NCBI GenBank assembly: GCA_944372795.1
Contig: CALWAF010000001.1
Coordinates: 1 to 64,000, forward strand
Length of the DNA: 64,000 nucleotides
Direction: 5' to 3'
DNA from: an uncultured Clostridia bacterium
GTDB lineage: Bacteria; Bacillota; Clostridia; Christensenellales; CAG-917
Shown here one piece after another: positions 9,183 through 17,667 of the stretch. Both the position numbers and the translations under genes were made by a program. Each line of letters opens with the position of its first letter. The first letter of the stretch is position 1. The notes under the pieces were generated by a model. The model ran no database searches. It had not been told where the DNA came from and was given only the letters and a program-made list of their open reading frames with translations.

Positions 9183-10031
9183 ATGCAAAAGGTAAAAAAC
9201 TTTTTCGGACTGCTCGCCTCCGACCTCATCAAACTCTCGCGGATGAAGAGCATCTACATCGGCGTCGCGGTCATGGTATTCCTTGCCGCCATCATCACGC
9301 TGGCGCAAAGTGCCCTTGCGGGGTTTTTGCAGGACTACCCTGCGGACGGCGTCACGGGAAGCGTCGGCGCGGAAGACATCGCCGCCACGTTCATGTTCTC
9401 TCTGCTAAACGCGGCGCCCTCTTCCACGGGTGTGTTTTTCCTAGTCCCGATCATCGCCGCGCTTTTTATCGGCAACGATTTTTCCTCCGGGATGATGCGC
9501 CTCTATATCGGACGCGGAGTGCGCAAAACGGAACTTTATGTGTCCAAATTCATCACCATAACCCTGCTTATGCTCATTTACACCTGCATCTCGTTCGCCG
9601 TCTGCGCGGTGTGCGCAAAGGCGTCGGGGATGAGCGCGGAGACTTCGGCGACAGTCTTTTCCTACACGGCGGACGCCTTCGGCGCATACGTGCTGCTCGC
9701 CCTCGTGATGAGCGCGATCTACACCTCGGTGTGCTTCCTCGTCCGCTCCAAAGCGGGGTCGATGGCGCTGCTCATCGTCATGCTCATCGTGCTGGGCGAC
9801 ATCCTCGTCACCGTCGTGCAGATAGCTCTCGCCACCGCGGTCACCGGGACGGACGTCACGGGTAGGTTCGTCTATATGCACTTCGACCCCTACTACTGCG
9901 CGGACGCCTTTGCGTACGCCCGCGACTTCACCTCACAGACCAAAGCCATAGCCTACGGCGGCTCTGTGATGTGGCTGGTGTTCTTCTTTGCGGGAGGATT
10001 GCTCTTAAACGCGAAGCGCGATGTTAAATAA
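9183..10031 (+). CDS. ABC-2 type transporter permease
   Basis: A 282-residue integral membrane protein with about six hydrophobic segments (for example 24-43 and the C-terminal VMWLVFFFAGGLLL). The layout is that of ABC-2 permeases: a cytoplasmic start (FFGLLASDLIKLSRMKS), a long first external loop and a C-terminal charged tail. GGAGG at 9173-9177 serves as ribosome site right at the end of the ATPase gene, so the two proteins are made together and should form the exporter. A strong terminator follows. Confidence 0.88.
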   Translation: MQKVKNFFGLLASDLIKLSRMKSIYIGVAVMVFLAAIITLAQSALAGFLQDYPADGVTGSVGAEDIAATFMFSLLNAAPSSTGVFFLVPIIAALFIGNDFSSGMMRLYIGRGVRKTELYVSKFITITLLMLIYTCISFAVCAVCAKASGMSAETSATVFSYTADAFGAYVLLALVMSAIYTSVCFLVRSKAGSMALLIVMLIVLGDILVTVVQIALATAVTGTDVTGRFVYMHFDPYYCADAFAYARDFTSQTKAIAYGGSVMWLVFFFAGGLLLNAKRDVK

Positions 10032-10064
10032 GAAGCCGCACAAGCCGCCACGACGCAATAAGAT

Positions 10065-10090
10065 AAAGCCCCGCAAATGCGGGGCTTTTC
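10065..10090 (+). terminator. Terminator of the ABC transporter operon
   Basis: A 10-bp stem AAAGCCCCGC/GCGGGGCTTT with AAAT loop, then T residues. It also reads as a second terminator for the SRP RNA from the opposite strand. Confidence 0.85.
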
Positions 10091-10092
10091 AA

Positions 10093-10125
10093 AATCGAAA
10101 CGCCGCACTCTGCGGCGTTTCGATT
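10093..10125 (-). terminator. Terminator of the SRP RNA
   Basis: A perfect 15-bp stem 10093-10107/10111-10125 with a 3-nt loop. On the minus strand it is followed by TTTTG. Confidence 0.85.
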
Positions 10126-10392
10126 GCTGCGCACCGACTCCGACAGTTCAAACCGAAGCGGAAACCGTATAGGTAGCTCCTTCAAAGTTTCCCCGTGGCA
10201 CACGGCAACGCCTGCTTAGTGCTGCTGCGGTCAAGCCCTGACACGGTTCACAGTATGCAGTTGCACGGGACCTTGCTATCGACACCCCTTGTACGGCGCG
10301 GCCTTCCATAAGAAAAGCCTCGGTCGGCGCTCGACACTGCTATGGCGGATTGCAGTTTACAGGGCACCGCCGGCTCCCCGTCTAGCGCAGCC
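10126..10392 (-). ncRNA. ffs: Bacterial large signal recognition particle RNA
   Basis: About 267 nt on the minus strand, matching the Bacillus/Clostridium-type 6S-like SRP RNA with an Alu domain. The 5' part contains the GGTGCCCTGTAA...GCAATCCGC... region and ...CGAGGCT of the Alu domain; the 3' half contains CCGTGTCAGG and AGCAGCACTAAG of the Ffh-binding helix 8. The apical loop reads GCTTGACCGC instead of the familiar CCGGAAGG, so the GGAA tetraloop is replaced. The RNA binds Ffh for cotranslational targeting. Ends are set by the promoter at 10398-10426 and the terminator at 10093-10125. Confidence 0.9.
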
Positions 10393-10397
10393 TTAAC

Positions 10398-10426
10398 AGT
10401 ATATCATCCCTCCGCCCTTTTTGCAA
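10398..10426 (-). promoter_or_regulatory. Promoter of the SRP RNA
   Basis: On the minus strand TTGCAA (10421-10426), 17-nt spacer, TATACT (10398-10403); start predicted near 10391. Confidence 0.85.
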
Positions 10427-10518
10427 CTCAAAAATTCCTCTCGTCCGCGGTTTAACGGAGAGCGGCAGATATCCGACAAAATTCGAAAAAAGGATGGTTT
10501 ACCTTTTTACTTTCGGTC

Positions 10519-10547
10519 TTGAAATGCGCCCGCACACGTGATAGACT
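10519..10547 (+). promoter_or_regulatory. Promoter abutting the pyridoxal kinase start
   Basis: TTGAAA (10519-10524), 17 nt, TAGACT (10542-10547), then 6 nt and the ATG at 10554. This is the same geometry as at 8257, and there is no ribosome site. Confidence 0.7.
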
Positions 10548-10553
10548 GAATGT

Positions 10554-11381
10554 ATGGATAAGAGAATTTTGACCATTCAGGATTATTCTTCCGTCGGCAG
10601 ATGCTCGCTCACAGCGGCGCTGCCCATCCTCTGCGCTTGCGGACACGACGCCGTGGGACTGCCCACCGCCCTTCTCTCCACGCAGACATACGGCATCGAG
10701 GGCTTCACTTACACCGACCTTTACCCCAACATGCTCCCCTCCTACGAGCATTGGAAGAAGCTCGGCATCGCCTTCGACTGCCTCTACACCGGCTTCCTCG
10801 GCTCCATGGACACGGCGAACGCCGCCATCGAGATCGCAAAGGACATGAAGGCGAAAGGCGCGCTGATCGCCGTGGATCCCGCCATGGCGGAGAACGGTTC
10901 CCTCTACAAGATCTTCGACGAGGCATACCGCGACAAGATCTTCGAGCTGTGCCGCATCGCCGACATCGTCATGCCCAACTTCACCGAGGGCAAGATGCTG
11001 GCGGGGCTGGACATGAGCCTTGAACCAAACGAAGCGAACGCCCGCATGATCCTGAAGATCCTCGACCACAACGGTTATAAGAAGGTGCTGCTCTCCGGCA
11101 TCATGAAGGAGGGCAAGCAAGGCACCGCCACCCTCGTGGACGGAAAGATCGCGCTGCAGATGAACGAAAGCTATCCCGAATATATCCACGGCGCGGGTGA
11201 CTGCCTCTCCTCCGCGTTCATCGGAAAACTCATGAGCGGCATGGCGTTCGAGAAATCGGCGCAGGCCGCTGTGGACTTCTGCAAGGAGTGCATCCGCATC
11301 TCGGTGGCGGAGAAGGTGGACCTCCGATTCGGGCTGCTTATCGAGCGCGTCATCCCGATGCTGACGGCAAAAACAAAATAA
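10554..11381 (+). CDS. Pyridoxamine/pyridoxal kinase-like protein
   Basis: A 275-residue ribokinase-fold kinase of the pyridoxal kinase group, which phosphorylates B6 vitamers in the salvage route to pyridoxal phosphate. The start ILTIQDYSSVGRCSLTAALPIL matches PdxY/PdxK, where the N-terminal Ser/Gly segment contacts the substrate. YTGFLGS is the typical second strand, and GAGDCLSSAFIGKL near residue 213 contains the catalytic Asp and anion hole. Length is normal. It is monocistronic with its own terminator and appears leaderless. Confidence 0.88.
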   Translation: MDKRILTIQDYSSVGRCSLTAALPILCACGHDAVGLPTALLSTQTYGIEGFTYTDLYPNMLPSYEHWKKLGIAFDCLYTGFLGSMDTANAAIEIAKDMKAKGALIAVDPAMAENGSLYKIFDEAYRDKIFELCRIADIVMPNFTEGKMLAGLDMSLEPNEANARMILKILDHNGYKKVLLSGIMKEGKQGTATLVDGKIALQMNESYPEYIHGAGDCLSSAFIGKLMSGMAFEKSAQAAVDFCKECIRISVAEKVDLRFGLLIERVIPMLTAKTK

Positions 11382-11415
11382 CCTTAAACGACCAAACAAC
11401 TGTTTCATCAACGGA

Positions 11416-11440
11416 AAAACGCGGTGTAAACCGCGTTTTT
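11416..11440 (+). terminator. Terminator of the pyridoxal kinase gene
   Basis: The stem AAAACGCGGT (11416-11425) pairs with ACCGCGTTTT (11430-11439) around GTAA, followed by T residues. Confidence 0.8.
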
Positions 11441-11476
11441 TAATATAAACTCCGAGATGCCCGGCACCTTCCGCCA

Positions 11477-11507
11477 CAAAAAAAGCGCCCTCCGAAGAGG
11501 GCGCTTC
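11477..11507 (-). terminator. Terminator of the EF-G-like gene
   Basis: On the minus strand GAAGCGCCCTC, TTCG loop, GAGGGCGC and TTTTTTT, right after the stop codon at 11523. Confidence 0.9.
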
Positions 11508-11522
11508 ATGCAACCGAACGTT

Positions 11523-13586
11523 TTACTTTTTGGCTTCTTCTTCGCGCTTCTTGGCGTCTTCGATGATCTTCGCGTTTGCGCTTGCGGGGACCTCGTCATA
11601 GCGCACGAGCTCCATGGAGAACTTGCCTCTGCCCTGCGTCATGCTCCTGAGGTCGGTGGCGTAACGGAACATTTCCGCCTGCGGCACTTCGACGGTGATA
11701 ACCTGCTTGCCGCCTTCCGCGCTGTCAGTGCCGAGGATGCGGCCGCGACGCTTGTTCATGTCGCCGAGGATGTCACCGAGATAGTCGCCGGGGACGACGA
11801 TCTTGGCTTCCATGATGGGCTCGAGGAAGCAGGGGGACGCCTTGACGCACGCTTCCTGATAAGAGAGCTTCGCAGCCGTGATGAACGCGATCTCCTTGCT
11901 GTCGACGGGGTGATATTTTCCGTCATAGAGCGTCGCCTTGATGTTGACCATGGGATAGCCCGCGAGGACGCCCTTCTTGATGGCTTCGCGCAGACCCTTT
12001 TCGACTGCGGGGATGAACTGTCTGGGCACCGCGCCGCCGACGATGGCGTCGACGAACTCGAACTCGCCGTCTTCCGCACCCGGCTCGAAGCGGATGAAGA
12101 CGTCGCCGTACTGACCCGCGCCGCCTGACTGCTTCTTATGCTTGCCTTCCGCTTCGGCGGTCTTTCTGATGGTCTCGCGGTATGCCACTCTGGGCTCCTG
12201 CCAAGTGATGTCGAGCCCGAGCTTGTTCTTGACACGCTTGCACATGATGTCCAGCTGCGCCTCGCCGAGTCCGCTGATGAGGACGTCGCCCGTCTCGGCG
12301 CTCTTCTCCACCTTGAAGGTGGCGTCTTCGTCCTGCATCTTGATGAGGCCCTGAATGACCTTTTCCTCGTCCTTCGCCGCGCGCACCGCATAGGAGATGA
12401 CGGGCTTCGGGAAGTCGATCTTTTCAAAGTCGAGTTTGAAGTCGGTGGCGGAGAGGGTGTCGTTGGTGTTGGTGCACACCAGCTTGGACAGCGCGCCGAT
12501 GTCGCCCGCTTCGAGGCAATCGACGGGCTCCTGCTTCTTGCCCTTGAGCACATAGATGGTGCCCACTTTCTCCGTCTTTTCGGCGGTGTTGTTGTAGACG
12601 GTGTCCCCTGCGTTGAGTTTGCCGGAGATGACCTTCAGGATGAGCATCTTGCCGACATACGGGTCGACGACGGACTTGAAGACCTGTGCCGCAAAAGGTG
12701 CGGACGCATCGCAGTCCACTTCCACCTCTTTGCCGTCCTTGACCGCCTTATGCTTGTGCGCCTTGGCGGGAGAAGGAAGCAGATCGACGATCTTGTCCAT
12801 GAGCCCGTCCACTCTGGTGCAGGTGGTGGCGTTGCCCGCCATGAGGGGGATGAAGCTGTCGCTTGCGATAGCCGCGTGCACGCCGCGCTGGATCTCGTCG
12901 GCGGTGAAAGCCTCGCCGTCGAAGAACTTCATCATCAGCTCTTCATCCGTTTCTGCGACCATCTCCATGAGCTTGTCCTTGAACTCGGCTGCCTTCGCTT
13001 CGAGGGCGGCGGGGACGGACGCGCTCTTGCCGTCGAGGGTGAAGCCCTCTCCGGTGAAGACGTCGACATACCCCGTCATCTTGCCGCCTTCCATGATGGG
13101 CAGCTCGATGGGAACGACCTTGTTGTATTTCGCGGTGATCGCATCGACGGTGGACATGAAGTCCGAATTTTCCTTGTTGACGGCGTTGACGAAAATGAAA
13201 GCGGGCACTCTCTTTTCAAGGCACATCTCGAGAGCTTTCTCGGTGCCGACGGTGAGAGAACCTGACGCGCTGGTGACGACGATGGCGCTGTCGGCGGCTG
13301 CAAGTGCCGCGACCATCTCGCCCTCGAAGTCGAAAAAGCCGGGGACGTCGAGGATGTTGATCTTGACGTTGTTCCTCACGGCGTACGCGAGCGCCATGCT
13401 GATGGATATTTTGCGCTTGATCTCTTCGTCGTCATAGTCCATCGTTGCGGTGCCGTCGTCCACTTTGCCCAGACGGTCGACCGTCTTGGTCATGTAGAGC
13501 ATCGCTTCGGCGAGAGAAGTCTTGCCCTCACCGGAGTGACCGATGAGCGCGACGTTGCGGATAAATTCGGTTGCAAAAGTCTTCAT
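11523..13586 (-). CDS. EF-G-like translational GTPase paralogue
   Basis: This 687-residue protein is collinear with elongation factor G (domains G, II, III, IV, V). The P-loop GHSGEGKTSLAEAML (16-30) and the overall pattern match the EF-G-like branch (EF-G2/FusA-like) rather than canonical EF-G. Two G-domain motifs are altered: G3 reads DVPGF (80-84) where EF-G has DTPGH, so the catalytic His is missing; G4 reads NAVN (134-137) where NKxD normally confers guanine specificity. Domain IV carries YRETIRKTAEAEGKHKKQSGGAGQYGDV, which is normal. The start at MKTFATEF has AGAGG upstream; the frame is open further upstream but without a ribosome site. Nucleotide preference and turnover are uncertain. 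Confidence 0.9.
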   Translation of the reverse strand: MKTFATEFIRNVALIGHSGEGKTSLAEAMLYMTKTVDRLGKVDDGTATMDYDDEEIKRKISISMALAYAVRNNVKINILDVPGFFDFEGEMVAALAAADSAIVVTSASGSLTVGTEKALEMCLEKRVPAFIFVNAVNKENSDFMSTVDAITAKYNKVVPIELPIMEGGKMTGYVDVFTGEGFTLDGKSASVPAALEAKAAEFKDKLMEMVAETDEELMMKFFDGEAFTADEIQRGVHAAIASDSFIPLMAGNATTCTRVDGLMDKIVDLLPSPAKAHKHKAVKDGKEVEVDCDASAPFAAQVFKSVVDPYVGKMLILKVISGKLNAGDTVYNNTAEKTEKVGTIYVLKGKKQEPVDCLEAGDIGALSKLVCTNTNDTLSATDFKLDFEKIDFPKPVISYAVRAAKDEEKVIQGLIKMQDEDATFKVEKSAETGDVLISGLGEAQLDIMCKRVKNKLGLDITWQEPRVAYRETIRKTAEAEGKHKKQSGGAGQYGDVFIRFEPGAEDGEFEFVDAIVGGAVPRQFIPAVEKGLREAIKKGVLAGYPMVNIKATLYDGKYHPVDSKEIAFITAAKLSYQEACVKASPCFLEPIMEAKIVVPGDYLGDILGDMNKRRGRILGTDSAEGGKQVITVEVPQAEMFRYATDLRSMTQGRGKFSMELVRYDEVPASANAKIIEDAKKREEEAKK

Positions 13587-13705
13587 GGAATACCTCTGAT
13601 AGATTTTTCTAAACAATGATACAATAAATCGCGCTTTTAAGCAAGCGAAAATTTCCCTTATTAACAAATAGTATCCGCGCGCGCATATCGTGGCGCCTGC
13701 GGGAA

Positions 13706-13711
13706 TAGATT
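13706..13711 (+). promoter_or_regulatory. -10 element abutting the racemase start
   Basis: TAGATT lies exactly 6 nt before the ATG at 13718. The -35 position 17 nt upstream (GCATAT) is poor. Confidence 0.45.
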
Positions 13712-13717
13712 TTGGGT

Positions 13718-14494
13718 ATGGCGCCGAGGATAGGAGTTTACGACAGCGGCACGGGCGGGCTCACCACCCTCGCCCTTCTTCGGGCGAAACTGCCGAAGTG
13801 CTCTTTCCTTTACTACGCCGACACTGCGCGTATGCCCTTCGGCAGCAAAAGCCGCGAGGAGATCTTCGAATGCGCGGGAGAAGCGTTGCGCGTGCTGCGC
13901 CGCGAGACGGACATCGCGGTCTTCGGGTGCAACACCGCCTCCGTCACCGTACGCCCGAAGAACGTATTCTGTCTGCATCCCGACCTCGACTCCTGCGACC
14001 CGCATCACACCCTCGTGCTCGCGACCCCCGCCACAGTTGCCGCGACGGACGCACGCGGGAAAGGCTTCCTCACGGCGGACACCTCGGAACTTGCGGTGCT
14101 CGTAGAGGTGCGCCTCGCCCTCCGTTTCAAATCCCGCACCCGCCTCGACTGCTCCGACCTGGAAGACTATCTTCAAAGACGTCTTGCTCCCTTCGCGGGA
14201 AGAGCGGACAGGGTGTTGATAGGCTGCTCGCACTATGTGTATGCCGAGCGGGAGATCGCGCGCATAACGGGCGTCTCGGACTGCCGCGACGGCAACGACG
14301 CCCTCACCGAAAGAGTCGCCCGCGCCGTGTACGGCAGCGAGTGTGTCGAGCCTATTTTCCTGCGCGAAAACACGCCCGACGCCTCGGACGTTTCCTTCAT
14401 CTTCACGGGCGGGAATGAGGGCGCGAAATACCGCTGGATACTCTCGCGGCTCGCCGCCGAGTATGTCCCCAAAATTCTCATAAAAAGGCTTTGA
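13718..14494 (+). CDS. murI: Glutamate racemase
   Basis: A 258-residue Asp/Glu racemase that makes D-glutamate for peptidoglycan. It shows the MurI signatures: YDSGTGGLTTL (catalytic Asp/Ser region, 8-18), YADTARMPFGSKS (33-45), FGCNTAS with catalytic Cys71, and GCSHYVY with Cys170 and His172. The middle of the protein is divergent, and the usual ACNTAS and GCTHYP are slightly altered, but both catalytic cysteines remain. I chose ATG 13718 over the in-frame TTG at 13712 because a -10 box sits 6 nt upstream, as in other leaderless genes here. It is somewhat shorter than typical MurI (about 265-280). Confidence 0.85.
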   Translation: MAPRIGVYDSGTGGLTTLALLRAKLPKCSFLYYADTARMPFGSKSREEIFECAGEALRVLRRETDIAVFGCNTASVTVRPKNVFCLHPDLDSCDPHHTLVLATPATVAATDARGKGFLTADTSELAVLVEVRLALRFKSRTRLDCSDLEDYLQRRLAPFAGRADRVLIGCSHYVYAEREIARITGVSDCRDGNDALTERVARAVYGSECVEPIFLRENTPDASDVSFIFTGGNEGAKYRWILSRLAAEYVPKILIKRL

Positions 14495-14524
14495 TGTGTT
14501 AAAATTCGTTGTTTAACCCACGTT

Positions 14525-15400
14525 TCAGGCGTTTTCACCGAAAGCAGCGTTTATCGCGGAAGCGATGACGGAGGCTGCTCTCGACACCGTCACGCCTATC
14601 TCTTTCGGAGCCACCACCAGACCGCCGAGCTTCCTCTTTTCGACTATCCCGCGCAGGGCGTATGCGTTGAGCGGACTGCCCGTTTCTTCGATATAGTCGC
14701 GCATGAATTCCGCAAACGCCGTACGTACGGACAGCACGAGGGGGACGCCCACGGCGACCACGGGCACACCCAGAAAAGCGCGGTCTATGCGGGGACGGTC
14801 GCGCCCCACTCCGCTGCCGGGAGCGATGCCCGCCGTGGTAAGCTGAAACGACGTGCCGAGTCGCTCCGGTGAAGACGTGGCAAGAGAGTCGATGACGATG
14901 ACGCAGGAGGGACGCAGCCTCTCACACACTCCCGCCACAACGTCCGCGCTCCTTATGCCCGTCCTGCCCTCCACTCCCGCATTTACGGCGCAGAGGCGCA
15001 CCTTCTGCCTTTTTCTTTCCGCCTCGCTCACGGGAGAGACATCCAGCAGTTCCGTGGTGGCGGCACCCAGCGAGTCCGCCGTCACCCCCGCGTTCCCGAG
15101 CCCTGCGGCAAGCACCACCGAGCGCCTGCCCATGACGCCCGCCATGTCCACGACGGCACGCGCTATGTGCCGGGAGAGGACGCCCGCGCCCCCGCCGCTT
15201 GCGAATGTCCCCTCCGTACAATCGAAAGTGAGATATATCCCCCTCTCTCTGCCCAGCCTTTTCGCCTGCGTCTCAGAGGTGAGATCCAGCCTTCTCGCGA
15301 CTATGCCACAAGACAGCCGTTTTGTTTCGGCGGGAAGGTCGGGCACCCGCTTTTCCAGCACATCCTGTGCCATATCCGTGACAAGATCGTCGGTGTTCAT
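14525..15400 (-). CDS. gpr: GPR endopeptidase (spore germination protease)
   Basis: A 291-residue aspartic-type protease of family A25 that starts breakdown of small acid-soluble proteins when a spore germinates. GLGNAGVTADSLG, VIVIDSLAT and LGTSFQLTTAGIAPGSGVG are diagnostic, as is GVPVVAVGVPLVLS. The gene normally lies beside rpsT in Bacillota; here it is divergent from it. The start at 15400 has no Shine-Dalgarno, but a -10-like CATAAT ends 6 nt upstream; an alternative start at 15436 is less likely. Its presence shows that the lineage has, or recently had, the sporulation programme. Confidence 0.95.
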   Translation of the reverse strand: MNTDDLVTDMAQDVLEKRVPDLPAETKRLSCGIVARRLDLTSETQAKRLGRERGIYLTFDCTEGTFASGGGAGVLSRHIARAVVDMAGVMGRRSVVLAAGLGNAGVTADSLGAATTELLDVSPVSEAERKRQKVRLCAVNAGVEGRTGIRSADVVAGVCERLRPSCVIVIDSLATSSPERLGTSFQLTTAGIAPGSGVGRDRPRIDRAFLGVPVVAVGVPLVLSVRTAFAEFMRDYIEETGSPLNAYALRGIVEKRKLGGLVVAPKEIGVTVSRAASVIASAINAAFGENA

Positions 15401-15406
15401 GCGCTT

Positions 15407-15436
15407 ATTATGCGCGATTTGAAAAAAAAGCGTCAA
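15407..15436 (-). promoter_or_regulatory. gpr promoter (leaderless; possible forespore sigma -10)
   Basis: On the minus strand TTGACG (15431-15436), 18-nt spacer, CATAATA (15406-15412); the ATG starts 6 nt after CATAAT. CATAATA fits the CATnnTA -10 consensus of sigma F/G, which control gpr in Bacillus; the -35 looks more like sigma A. Confidence 0.6.
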
Positions 15437-15440
15437 ACAG

Positions 15441-15469
15441 TTGCGTCATTTGAAATCATGTGCTAATAT
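15441..15469 (+). promoter_or_regulatory. rpsT promoter
   Basis: TTGCGT (15441-15446), 17 nt, TAATAT (15464-15469). Its -35 is only 4 bp from the -35 of gpr on the other strand, so the two promoters are back-to-back. Confidence 0.65.
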
Positions 15470-15511
15470 AGCAAAGAATTAAAAAAAGATATACCCCAAA
15501 GAGGAGAGCTT

Positions 15512-15781
15512 ATGCCCAACATCAAATCCGCAAAGAAAAGAGTCCTGATTTCCAAAAAGAGGAACGCGGAAAACGTCGCAAAGAAATCCCGCGTGAAGAA
15601 CGCGATCAAGAAGTACAACGCCGCCATCGAAGCAGGCGACGTCGCTCTTGCCGAACAGCTCCTGCCCGAGACCGTTTCCGTCATCGACAGAGCCGCTTCC
15701 GACGGAGTGTATCACGCCAACACCGCAGCCCGCAAAAAGGCTACTCTCTGCCGCGCGCTGGACAGACTCAAGAAGGCGTAA
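15512..15781 (+). CDS. rpsT: 30S ribosomal protein S20
   Basis: An 89-residue, very basic protein that binds 16S rRNA in the body of the 30S subunit. MPNIKSAKKRVLISKKRN and the alpha-helical composition with NTAARKKATLCRALDRL at the end are diagnostic, and length is standard. AGAGGAGAG precedes the ATG. It has its own promoter and terminator. Confidence 0.98.
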   Translation: MPNIKSAKKRVLISKKRNAENVAKKSRVKNAIKKYNAAIEAGDVALAEQLLPETVSVIDRAASDGVYHANTAARKKATLCRALDRLKKA

Positions 15782-15800
15782 TTTTCCTTACGAAAAATAG

Positions 15801-15828
15801 GACCGCCCTTTCGGGGGCGGTCTTTTTC
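15801..15828 (+). terminator. Terminator of rpsT (bidirectional)
   Basis: GACCGCCC (15801-15808) pairs with GGGCGGTC (15815-15822), followed by TTTTT. A T-rich stretch also follows on the minus strand, so it can serve the subtilase gene ending at 15853. Confidence 0.88.
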
Positions 15829-15852
15829 GTGCACTGAAACCGTGCGCCGCCG

Positions 15853-17667
15853 TCAGGCGGCTCTTTTCGTTTTCTTCGCGATGAGGACGCCCACGGCGAT
15901 GACGATGCCTGCGCCGGCAGCTCCCCCGCACACCGATCCCGCGATGAGAGCGATCTTGTCCCGACGCATCCGTATCCCCTCCGCATTGACTGTCACGGGG
16001 TCGCCTATGGCGATGCCGTTCACCGTCACTGTGAGCGTGTAGACCCCGTCCGATGACGGCGAGAACGTGAACGTCTGCTCGCGCGACGCCTCGCGTCCGT
16101 TCACGAACCACACCACTTCCGTGTCGGGAGAGGCGTACGTCAGCGTATTCACCCCCAGCACCAGCGTATCGCTGCCGATAAGGGAAACGGCGCCGTCTTC
16201 ACCCGGTCGCACGGACAGCGTGACGGCGGAGTTTTCCGCCGTAGGCACGAAATATTCCGCCTCGATGACGACGGTGCGCCGCGTGATGACCGTGACCTCG
16301 TCGGGAGCATACACCGTAAGTTCCACCGTGACACCGTCTATGTCGCGGGCGTCCAGACTCACCGTGACGCGCTCGCCGTAAGCCTTCATGTACAGTCCGC
16401 CGCTCGTGTAGCTCCACTCGAACACGGCTCCCGTGGACAGATAGCCGCATTCGGCGGAGAAGGTCACCGTAGTGTCTGCGCCCAGCGTGACTTTTTCGGG
16501 AGAAACGGACACATCCGCATCCTCCGCCGCTGCGAGATAGATGTCGCCTGCCGCGTCCCTCTCGAACTCTGCCTCAGCAATGCCTACAAGGCTCAACAGC
16601 GGATATTCCTTTCCGTTGTGTTCCAGCGTGTCGCGGAAGGTGAGCAGGAACATATCGGCAAGCTCCTCGGGATCCGCCTCAAAACCGTCGGCGCGGCATT
16701 TCAGCTCCAACAGCGCGACGGCGAACGCGACGACGGGAGACGCCATACTCGTGCCGGCCATCGCCTTATAGCCGCCCGTGGCTCCGTCCGCGCTTACGAT
16801 GTCGGTGCCGGGAGCGCACACGTCGTAAAGGGCTCCGTAGTTGGAGCCTTTCCCGTTCTCGACATAATGCAAAACGGCGCCGTCCGCGCTATTCTCGTAG
16901 TTCATCACCCCGATGACGCCCGAAGCCGCCGCAGGATAAAACGGGAAGACCGCAGATGAGCGTGCATAGTTGCCTGCGGCAGCCACGAACACCGCGCTCT
17001 CCTTGTCCTCGCGGGTGATAAACTCTTTCCACTCGGAATGCTTGTCCGTGCCTATGGAAAGATTCACCACATCCGCGCCTTTTTCAAGCGCGAAAGAAAC
17101 CGCTTCTTTCACGTCGGAAAGGGAGAAGGAGTTGCCGCTGTCCCCCGCCTTGCGCTGTCCCGCTTTCACGGGCATGATCTTGATGTAGTCGCTGAGCCCG
17201 AAGCGCGTGATGAGCTGTGCCACGATGCCAGCAACGTGGGTGCCGTGATGGTCTATGCCGCCGTCCGTGACGTCGTTATTGTTGGCTATGGTGTTGCGGC
17301 GCACGATGTTGCCGTCCCCGTCGCGCAACAGGACGTCGTCCTCGGTGCCCGCGCCGAAGAGCTCGTGCGAAGTGTTCACGCCAGTGTCAATGACCGCAAC
17401 CACGACGGGATCGTCCGCATAAGCGTCAAGCTCCGGGGAGCTCAACATATCTTCCACCGCTCCTTCCACGGCGGCAAAATCGAGATATTCTTCTCCGCCG
17501 AACCACACCTCGCCGGACACCTCATCGAGGAAACCCTGCGGGAGCGCGGCGGATGACGGCGCGGGGGCGGGAGAGAAAAGACAGCACAAAAAAATCATTG
17601 CCGCACTCAATGCGAGCGCGGCAATGCGGAACGCGCGTTTTTTGATCCCGCCGCGAGATCCGTTCAT
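15853..17667 (-). CDS. Membrane-anchored subtilisin-like (S8) serine protease
   Basis: This 604-residue secreted protease has an N-terminal signal/hydrophobic segment (about 12-40), a peptidase S8 domain with catalytic Asp94 (AVIDTG), His141 (HGTHVAG), oxyanion Asn233 (AAGN) and Ser307 (GTSMASP), then about 220 residues of beta-rich domains resembling PKD/Ig-like repeats (for example VSPEKVTLGADTTVTFSAEC), and a C-terminal hydrophobic anchor (IALIAGSVCGGAAGAGIVIAVGV) with a basic tail. All catalytic residues are present, so it should be active at the outer face of the membrane. Its ATG overlaps the TGA of the alpha-CTD/WG gene (ATGA), indicating translational coupling. The substrate is unknown. 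Confidence 0.92.
   Translation of the reverse strand: MNGSRGGIKKRAFRIAALALSAAMIFLCCLFSPAPAPSSAALPQGFLDEVSGEVWFGGEEYLDFAAVEGAVEDMLSSPELDAYADDPVVVAVIDTGVNTSHELFGAGTEDDVLLRDGDGNIVRRNTIANNNDVTDGGIDHHGTHVAGIVAQLITRFGLSDYIKIMPVKAGQRKAGDSGNSFSLSDVKEAVSFALEKGADVVNLSIGTDKHSEWKEFITREDKESAVFVAAAGNYARSSAVFPFYPAAASGVIGVMNYENSADGAVLHYVENGKGSNYGALYDVCAPGTDIVSADGATGGYKAMAGTSMASPVVAFAVALLELKCRADGFEADPEELADMFLLTFRDTLEHNGKEYPLLSLVGIAEAEFERDAAGDIYLAAAEDADVSVSPEKVTLGADTTVTFSAECGYLSTGAVFEWSYTSGGLYMKAYGERVTVSLDARDIDGVTVELTVYAPDEVTVITRRTVVIEAEYFVPTAENSAVTLSVRPGEDGAVSLIGSDTLVLGVNTLTYASPDTEVVWFVNGREASREQTFTFSPSSDGVYTLTVTVNGIAIGDPVTVNAEGIRMRRDKIALIAGSVCGGAAGAGIVIAVGVLIAKKTKRAA

Noticed and set aside
10032-10553. Possible small protein genes in the 520-bp gap
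   Set aside because: The gap is explained by the SRP RNA, its promoter and two terminators.
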